A stretch of 30,560 nucleotides of DNA from assembly GCA_038251315.1 (NCBI GenBank), contig JBBSBK010000038.1, positions 1 through 30,560 of the forward strand, in the 5' to 3' direction. Source of the stretch: JBBKXP01 sp038251315 (GTDB lineage: Bacteria; Pseudomonadota; Alphaproteobacteria; Rhodobacterales; Rhodobacteraceae). The notes below the pieces were generated by a model. It was not told where the DNA came from, made no database searches, and saw only the letters and a list, made by a program, of their open reading frames with translations. Positions 24,889 through 30,560 of this stretch are shown here, one piece after another; the first letter of the stretch is position 1; each line of letters opens with the position of its first letter. The translations under genes were made by a program, and so were the position numbers.

Positions 24889-26832
24889 GCGGTTCAAGCG
24901 GTTGGCGATCAGATCGTCGACCACCGCCGGATCGGCCAGCGTCGAGGTATCGCCCAACGCGCCAAAATCGTTTTCCGCAATCTTGCGCAAAATCCGCCGC
25001 ATGATCTTGCCTGACCTTGTTTTTGGCAGGCCGGGGGCGAATTGCAGCAGGTCGGGTTTGGCGATCGGGCCGATTTCGTTGCGCACGAAGGTTTCCAATT
25101 CGCGGCGCAGATCGTCGGATGGTTCGTCGCCGGCCATCAGCGTCACATAGGCATAGATGCCTTGACCCTTGATCGCATGCGGATATCCGACCACCGCGGC
25201 CTCGGCCACTTTGGGGTGGGCCACCAGCGCGCTTTCGACCTCGGCGGTGCCCATCCGGTGGCCGCTGACGTTGATAACGTCATCGACGCGACCGGTGATC
25301 CAGTAATAGCCATCCGCATCGCGCCGACACCCATCGCCGGTAAAGTAATAACCTTTGTAATCGCTGAAGTAGGTCTTTTCGAACCGGTCGTGGTCGCCCC
25401 AGATGGTGCGCATCTGCCCCGGCCAACTGTCGGCAATGCACAATACTCCTTCGGCCTCGGGTGTGGTGATTTCGACCCCTGTCGTCGGGTCAATGATGAC
25501 CGGCTTGATGCCAAAGAACGGCAGCGTCGCGCTGCCCGGTTTGGTCGTGGTCGCACCCGGCAGGGGGGTCAGCAAATGGCCGCCGGTTTCTGTCTGCCAC
25601 CACGTATCGACGATGGGCACGCGACCACCGCCGACGACCTCGTGATACCAGTTCCACGCTTCGGGGTTGATCGGCTCGCCCACGGACCCCAACAGTTTCA
25701 GCGCCGACAGGTCATGCTTTTCGACCCATTCCGGCCCTTGTGCCATCAAGGCGCGGATCGCGGTCGGGGCGGTGTAGAACTGGGTGACGCCGTGTTTGGC
25801 GCAGACCTGCCAGAACCGGCCGGCGTCGGGCCATGTCGGGATGCCTTCGAACATCAGGGTCGTCGCGCCGTTGGCCAACGGCCCGTAGACGATATAACAG
25901 TGCCCGGTCACCCAGCCGACATCGGCGGTGCACCAGAAGATGTCGCCGTCATGGTAGTCGAACGTGTATTGATGCGTCATCGCGGCATAGACGAGATACC
26001 CGCCGGTGGTATGAACGACCCCCTTTGGCTGGCCAGTGGAACCGGACGTGTAAAGAATGAACAGCGGATCCTCGGCATTCATCGCGACGGGTTCGCAGGT
26101 ATCCAGCACCATCGATTCCATCTCGTGCAGCCAGAAATCGCGCCCCTTTGTCATGCTGATCGACCCGCCCGTGCGGCGCACAACCAGCATTTTCGCGTCA
26201 CCCTTGACCTTGGCAAAGGCCATGTCGGCGTTGATTTTCAGCGGGGTCGCCTTGCCGCCGCGCGGGGCCACGTCGGCGGTGATGACCACCTTGGCGTCGC
26301 AGCCGTTGACCCTTGAGGCCAGTGCATCAGGGGAAAATCCGGCAAAGACGATGGAATGGATTGCGCCGATCCGGTTGCAGGCCAGCATCGCATAGGCGGC
26401 CTGCGGTATCATCGGCATATAGATGACCACCCGGTCACCCTTGGACACGCCCATGTCTCTCAACACATTGGCCATCCGACAGGTGTGGTCGTGTAACTGC
26501 TGGTAGGTGATGTGTTCGGCGTCCGTGCTGGGGTCGTCGGGTTCCCAGATGATCGCGGTCTGCGTGCCGCGCGTCGCCAGATGCCGGTCGATGCAGTTGG
26601 CGCTGACGTTCAGGGTGCCATCGGCGAACCATTGGATTGATATTTTTCCCGGTTCAAAGCTGGTGTTCTTGACCTGAGTGTAGGGTTTGATCCAGTCGAT
26701 CCGCTCGCCCTGTTCGCCCCAGAACGCTGCCGGATCGGAGATCGAATCCGCATACATCGTGTCATATGTCGCCTTGTCGATATGGGCATCGGCCGCAAAA
26801 GCAGGGGCGGGGGGATAAGTCTTGGTATGCAT
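24883..26832 (-). CDS. acs: Acetyl-CoA synthetase (AMP-forming)
   Basis: Activates acetate to acetyl-CoA through an acetyl-AMP intermediate in the cytosol. The 649-residue length is typical. Visible parts are the AMP-binding P-loop YTSGSTGQPKGV, the YYFTGDGCRRDADGYYWITG region, GRVDDVINVSGHR at the domain hinge, and PKTRSGKIMRR near the C-terminus with the lysine that is acetylated in other Acs proteins. The ATG at 26832 has AAGGAAG six bases upstream and is only 18 bases after livF, so acs is probably transcribed with the ABC transporter. Propionate may also be used. Confidence 0.95.
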   Translation of the reverse strand: MHTKTYPPAPAFAADAHIDKATYDTMYADSISDPAAFWGEQGERIDWIKPYTQVKNTSFEPGKISIQWFADGTLNVSANCIDRHLATRGTQTAIIWEPDDPSTDAEHITYQQLHDHTCRMANVLRDMGVSKGDRVVIYMPMIPQAAYAMLACNRIGAIHSIVFAGFSPDALASRVNGCDAKVVITADVAPRGGKATPLKINADMAFAKVKGDAKMLVVRRTGGSISMTKGRDFWLHEMESMVLDTCEPVAMNAEDPLFILYTSGSTGQPKGVVHTTGGYLVYAAMTHQYTFDYHDGDIFWCTADVGWVTGHCYIVYGPLANGATTLMFEGIPTWPDAGRFWQVCAKHGVTQFYTAPTAIRALMAQGPEWVEKHDLSALKLLGSVGEPINPEAWNWYHEVVGGGRVPIVDTWWQTETGGHLLTPLPGATTTKPGSATLPFFGIKPVIIDPTTGVEITTPEAEGVLCIADSWPGQMRTIWGDHDRFEKTYFSDYKGYYFTGDGCRRDADGYYWITGRVDDVINVSGHRMGTAEVESALVAHPKVAEAAVVGYPHAIKGQGIYAYVTLMAGDEPSDDLRRELETFVRNEIGPIAKPDLLQFAPGLPKTRSGKIMRRILRKIAENDFGALGDTSTLADPAVVDDLIANRLNRD

Positions 26833-26850
26833 GGTTTCTTCCTTGGGTCG

Positions 26851-27600
26851 TCAGATGGCCAGATATTTGGCCCGCAGTTCCGCGTCGTCCAGAACGTCCT
26901 TGGCCGAACCATCGTAGACAACCGTGCCAGTATCAAGGATGACCGCCCGGTCGGCCAGTTTCAGCGCAGCCACCGCGTTCTGTTCAACGATGATCGTGGT
27001 GATCCCCTGATCGCGGATGATGTTCAGAGTCTTGGCGATTTCCTGAACGATGACGGGGGCCAACCCTTCGTAGGGTTCGTCCAGCAGCAGCACCTTGATG
27101 TCGCGGCACAGGGCGCGGGCGATGGCGAGCATCTGCTGTTCGCCCCCCGACAGGGTGACGCCATCCTGTTTCTTGCGCTCGCCCAGACGTGGGAACAATT
27201 CATAGACCCGTTCCAGCGACCAGCCGATGGGCGGGGCGATCTGGGCCAGTTTCAAGTTCTCCTCGACCGTGAGGCCGGCAATGATCCGGCGGTCCTCGGG
27301 GACCAGCGCAATCCCTGCGGCGCTGGCCTGATGGGCGCGCATCTTGTGCAGCGGCTGATGATCCAGCCAGATTTCGCCGTGCTGCAAGGCCGGGTTGTCC
27401 AGCCGTGCGATGGTGCGCAAGGTCGACGTTTTGCCAGCCCCGTTGCGGCCCAGCAGGGCCAGAATTTCGCCTTCGTGGATGTCGAAACTGACGCCTTGGA
27501 CGATATAGCTTTCGCCGTAATAGGCGCGGATATCCCAGACCGACAGGAATTTGGACTGGGTCGCGGCGTTGTTGACGTTCTTGTCAAAGGGGACGTTCAT
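26851..27600 (-). CDS. livF: ABC transporter ATP-binding protein, LivF type
   Basis: One of two ATPases of a branched-chain-amino-acid-type (HAAT family) importer. Walker A is in GRNGAGKTS, the signature is LSGGEQQMLAIAR and Walker B is LLLDEPYEGLAP. The 249-residue form starts at the ATG at 27600, which overlaps the livG stop as ATGA; the upstream open frame would lie inside livG. The N-terminus has about 18 extra polar residues before the core. Substrate class cannot be fixed from the ATPase: relatives carry Leu/Ile/Val, amides, urea, or carboxylates and aromatics. Confidence 0.92.
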   Translation of the reverse strand: MNVPFDKNVNNAATQSKFLSVWDIRAYYGESYIVQGVSFDIHEGEILALLGRNGAGKTSTLRTIARLDNPALQHGEIWLDHQPLHKMRAHQASAAGIALVPEDRRIIAGLTVEENLKLAQIAPPIGWSLERVYELFPRLGERKKQDGVTLSGGEQQMLAIARALCRDIKVLLLDEPYEGLAPVIVQEIAKTLNIIRDQGITTIIVEQNAVAALKLADRAVILDTGTVVYDGSAKDVLDDAELRAKYLAI

Positions 27601-28370
27601 GCGTGGGCCTCGTCGTGGGCGGCTTCGCCAAGATAGGCTTCTTTGACCTTGGGATGCCCTTTGATATGGTCCGGGGTACCTTCGACCAGCGGTGTGCCTT
27701 GGGCCAGCACGGTGATCCGTTCGGCCAGCGAAAACACCACGTGCATGTCGTGTTCGATGATGCACATGGTAATGTCGCGTTTCGCCTTGATCTCTTTCAG
27801 CAGGTCAATGGTGTTGTTGGTATCGGCCCGCGCCATCCCGGCAGTCGGTTCGTCCAGCAACAGCAGTTTGGGTTCCTGCACCAAGCACATCGCCATTTCC
27901 AGACGCCGCTTGTCGCCGCGCGACAGGGACGCTGCGTGCATGTGGCGTTTGTCCAGCATGTTGACGTCGTCAAGGATCTGTTCGGCCTGTTCGCGGATGG
28001 CCTTTTCGTGGCGCACCGATTCAAAGGCATGCATCCGGAACGCCCCGTCGCGCCGCGCAAAGCACGGGATCATGACGTTTTCCAATACGTCCAGATCGCC
28101 GAATATTTCTGGAGTCTGAAAGACACGCGAAATACCCATCTGGTTGATCTCGTGCGGTTTCCTCCCCAGCACAGATTTGCCGTCGAACATGACCGATCCA
28201 GAGTCGGGGATCAGTTTGCCGACCAGACAGTTCAGCAGCGTGGATTTGCCCGCGCCGTTCGGCCCGATGATGGCGTGGACTGTGTTTTCCTGCACGCTGA
28301 GGTTCACGTCGCCCAGCGCCTGCAAGCCGCCAAAGCGTTTGTTGACGCCTTTGACTTCAAGGATACCCAT
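27597..28370 (-). CDS. livG: ABC transporter ATP-binding protein, LivG type
   Basis: Second ATPase of the importer, 257 residues. Walker A is GPNGAGKST, Walker B is LLLDEPTAGMARADT, and the signature reads LSRGDKRRLEMAM. That Arg-Gly-Asp-Lys form departs from the common LSxGxQ consensus but I believe it recurs in one LivG subfamily. The ATG at 28370 lies nine bases after livM; the stop overlaps livF. It should pair with LivF on the cytoplasmic side of the LivH/LivM channel. Confidence 0.92.
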   Translation of the reverse strand: MGILEVKGVNKRFGGLQALGDVNLSVQENTVHAIIGPNGAGKSTLLNCLVGKLIPDSGSVMFDGKSVLGRKPHEINQMGISRVFQTPEIFGDLDVLENVMIPCFARRDGAFRMHAFESVRHEKAIREQAEQILDDVNMLDKRHMHAASLSRGDKRRLEMAMCLVQEPKLLLLDEPTAGMARADTNNTIDLLKEIKAKRDITMCIIEHDMHVVFSLAERITVLAQGTPLVEGTPDHIKGHPKVKEAYLGEAAHDEAHA

Positions 28371-28379
28371 GTCGCGCTC

Positions 28380-29576
28380 CTATTCCGCCGGCTTGGCTGC
28401 GGGAACGGTGGTCGGATGGTGTCGAAATAATCGCCCGATCCGCCTGCCGCCCTCGACCAGACCGCCGGGCAGAAAGATGATGACGGCCATAAACATCAGG
28501 CCCATTGTCAGGCTCCAGCCGTCGCCAAAGAACGGCGCCAGCCCCTTGACCACGAAGTTTTCCGCGCCGTCGGGAAGCCAGCCGAACCAGTGGTGAAGGA
28601 CGTTGTCGTTGACCTTGGAAAAGATGTTCTCGAAGTATTTGATCGCGCCAGAGCCCAGCACCGGTCCTAGCAGGGTGCCCGCACCACCAAGGATCGTCAT
28701 GATGACCACTTCGCCGCTGGCAGTCCATTGCATCCGCTCGGCCCCGGCCAGCGGGTCCATGCAGGCCAGCAATCCCCCCGCCAGACCGGCGTACATGCCC
28801 GAGATGACAAAGGCCGCTAACGTGTAAGGCCGTGTATTCAACCCGGTATAGTTCATCCGAGTCTGATTGGATTTAATCGCCCGCAGCATCATCCCAAAAG
28901 GCGACCGAAAGATCCGGATCGACAGGTAGAAGGCAATCAGCATCAGGATAGCGCATAAGTAATAGCCGACCTCAAAATCAAAGGTCCAGCGGCCCATGCG
29001 CAAGGTCTCGGTTGATCGCATGGCGAGGCCGAAAAGATGCGGCCCGTTCGGAGCGCCCTGACCCGCGAGATATTGCGGGTCCGAGGTGTAGATCTGCAAT
29101 CCGGTCTCACCGTTGGTGACGGTCGTACCGATGAACCGTCCGATAAGGTCGGAATAGGCGATGGAATACAGCATCTGCGCAAAGGCCAGCGTCAGGATCG
29201 AAAAGTAGATGCCGGAGCGGCGCAACGATATGAAGCCGATCACCACCGAAAGCAGGCCCGCGACGATGACCGACAGGATGATCGCGGGCAGGATGTTGTA
29301 GGACAGTAATTTGAACATCCAGACTGCGGCATAACTGCCGACACCGAGAAATGCCGCATGACCGAACGACAGATAGCCTGTCAGCCCGAACAGGATGTTG
29401 AACCCGATGGCGAAGATGCCAAAGATCACGAACCGCTGCATCAGCGCCGGATAGCCGGCGTTGAATTGCGCCATCGCCGATCCCTGCGGAAACGGGTTCA
29501 GCAGGAAGGGTGCCAGCAAAGTCAATGCGATGACGAAGATCAGCAAGGTCGTGTCGCGGCGCTCAAGTCCGAACAT
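28380..29576 (-). CDS. livM: ABC transporter permease, LivM type
   Basis: A 398-residue membrane permease of the importer. Multiple hydrophobic segments are clear, with the family stretches ILFGLTGYLSFGHAAFLGVG near residue 60 and GGAGTLLGPVLGSGAIKYFE in the C-terminal part. It is longer than E. coli-type LivM core domains because of an outer loop of roughly 70 polar residues after about residue 145 (GTTVTNGETGLQIYTSDP onwards). That loop may help dock the binding protein. It lies three bases after livH. Confidence 0.92.
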   Translation of the reverse strand: MFGLERRDTTLLIFVIALTLLAPFLLNPFPQGSAMAQFNAGYPALMQRFVIFGIFAIGFNILFGLTGYLSFGHAAFLGVGSYAAVWMFKLLSYNILPAIILSVIVAGLLSVVIGFISLRRSGIYFSILTLAFAQMLYSIAYSDLIGRFIGTTVTNGETGLQIYTSDPQYLAGQGAPNGPHLFGLAMRSTETLRMGRWTFDFEVGYYLCAILMLIAFYLSIRIFRSPFGMMLRAIKSNQTRMNYTGLNTRPYTLAAFVISGMYAGLAGGLLACMDPLAGAERMQWTASGEVVIMTILGGAGTLLGPVLGSGAIKYFENIFSKVNDNVLHHWFGWLPDGAENFVVKGLAPFFGDGWSLTMGLMFMAVIIFLPGGLVEGGRRIGRLFRHHPTTVPAAKPAE

Positions 29577-29579
29577 GGC

Positions 29580-30560
29580 CTATTCCTCCATCATGCCCCT
29601 GCGGCCCATCAGGCCACGCGGCCGGGTCAGCAGGATGATGATTGCGACAAGGTAAATGATGATCTGGTCGATGCCGGGCAGGATCGTCTTGACTTCGTTC
29701 ATCGAGGCAAAGGATTGCAGGATTCCGAGCAGGAACCCCGACAGCACGGCGCCGGGCAGCGACCCCATGCCGCCGACGACGACGACGACAAAGGACAGCA
29801 CCAGAAAATCCATCCCCATGTGATAGTTGGGGCTGTTGATCGGCGCGTACATCACCCCGGCCAGCCCGGCGACGGCGGCCGCGATCCCGAACATCAGCGT
29901 GAATCGCTTGTCGATGTCGATGCCGAGCAGGCCGACGGTTTCCCGATCCGCCATGCCCGCCCGCACGACCATGCCAAAGGTGGTGAACCGCAGGAAAGCG
30001 AACACCCCCGCGATGATCACCGTCGAAAAAGCGAAATAGACCAGCCGCCAGTAGGGATAGATGATCTGACCCGCGTCGAACCCCATCAGAACGCCGAAAT
30101 CGAGACTGCCGCGAAAGGCCGAGGGGGCGGGCGTTGGGATCGGGTTTGCGCCGTAGAAATACTTGATGACCTCTTGCAACACGATGGCCAGACCGAAGGT
30201 CACAAGGATCTGGTCGGCGTGCGGACGTTTGTAGAAATGCTTGATCAGGCCGCGTTCCATGATGAACCCGATCAGAATCATCACCGGGATCGCCAGCAGG
30301 ATCGACAGTGGCACCGCCCAATCGATCATCCAGGCCCCGGCAGCGTCGCCGAACCATTGTTTGATGTAGAGGATGTCGTCGAATTTCGGGTTGCCGAGAA
30401 AATCGGTGCCCGATGGTTCGCTGGCCAGATGTGACAGGGTGATGATCTTGGAAAGGGTGACGGCGCAGAAGGCGCCGATCATGAACAGGGCACCGTGGGC
30501 GAAATTGACGACGCCAAGGGTGCCGAAGATCAGGGTCAGCCCGAGGGCGATCAGCGCATA
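29580..30560 (-). CDS. livH: ABC transporter permease, LivH type (5' end cut by window)
   Basis: Partner permease of LivM. The start lies beyond the right edge: the reading frame continues without a stop to 30560, and the residues before the internal Met at 30482 read GVVNFAHGALF, the conserved LivH motif, so that Met is not the start. At least 326 residues are visible. VVVVVGGMGSLPGAVLSG is the conserved cytoplasmic-loop region in the C-terminal half. A polar outer loop (around SEPSGTDFLGNPKFDDILY) is longer than usual, as in LivM. A substrate-binding protein gene is expected to the right but is not in view. Confidence 0.92.
   Translation of the reverse strand, partial: YALIALGLTLIFGTLGVVNFAHGALFMIGAFCAVTLSKIITLSHLASEPSGTDFLGNPKFDDILYIKQWFGDAAGAWMIDWAVPLSILLAIPVMILIGFIMERGLIKHFYKRPHADQILVTFGLAIVLQEVIKYFYGANPIPTPAPSAFRGSLDFGVLMGFDAGQIIYPYWRLVYFAFSTVIIAGVFAFLRFTTFGMVVRAGMADRETVGLLGIDIDKRFTLMFGIAAAVAGLAGVMYAPINSPNYHMGMDFLVLSFVVVVVGGMGSLPGAVLSGFLLGILQSFASMNEVKTILPGIDQIIIYLVAIIILLTRPRGLMGRRGMMEE

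Noticed and set aside
25042..26316. 424-codon + strand open frame opposite acs
   Set aside because: Lies wholly inside acs and has a composition typical of the complementary strand of a GC-rich gene.
29358..30434. 358-codon + strand open frame opposite livM and livH
   Set aside because: Rich in His, Asp, Gln and Arg with no domain; complementary-strand shadow of two membrane protein genes.
1..30560. Search for tRNA, rRNA, CRISPR, transposase, integrase or phage genes
   Set aside because: None seen by eye on either strand; the coding content is metabolic and housekeeping genes, without signs of a mobile or defence island.

Overview
The window is ordinary-looking, high-GC chromosomal DNA from an alphaproteobacterium, most likely of the Rhodobacterales (Roseobacter/Paracoccus relatives). 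The reasons are the gene set and order: an NDUFA12-like complex I accessory subunit, a DUF2155 protein and an MlaD-like protein next to aat-accC-accB; clpP and clpX as neighbours; a glg cluster with pgm; and a hut operon with an N-formylglutamate deformylase. This placement is inferred from memory of gene families, not from a search. Coding density is very high, with no tRNA, rRNA, CRISPR array, insertion sequence, phage gene or gene-free stretch over 300 bases.

Region 1 (5-7592, + strand) is catabolic. hutI, hutH, hutG and hutU overlap one another by 3-4 bases and encode histidine degradation to glutamate by the formylglutamate route (hutF is expected but not in view). An adenine deaminase and an FAH-family acylpyruvase-like hydrolase follow, 11 bases apart.

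Region 2 (7589-16907, - strand) is glycogen metabolism, read right to left: a small P-loop sugar/nucleoside-type kinase, glgB, glgC, glgA, glgX and pgm. Together they interconvert glucose-6-phosphate, glucose-1-phosphate, ADP-glucose and branched glycogen. No glgP is present in the window.

Region 3 (17080-21882, + strand) holds a YihY/BrkB-family membrane protein, the ClpP and ClpX protease subunits, a RidA-family protein abutting clpX, then the NDUFA12 homologue, a lone MlaD-like protein and a DUF2155 secreted protein.

Region 4 (21846-30560, - strand) contains, read right to left, a branched-chain-amino-acid-type ABC importer (livH, cut by the window edge, then livM, livG, livF), acs 18 bases after livF, an unrecognised 101-residue proline-rich protein with its own likely promoter, and accB-accC-aat behind another likely promoter.

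No new system of the defence or mobile-element kind is visible. The observations most worth a second look are a methionine in place of the signature cysteine (position 410) of urocanase, a terminator-like hairpin in the yihY leader, and the unknown small gene between acs and accB with repeated GATTAACC motifs over its promoter.
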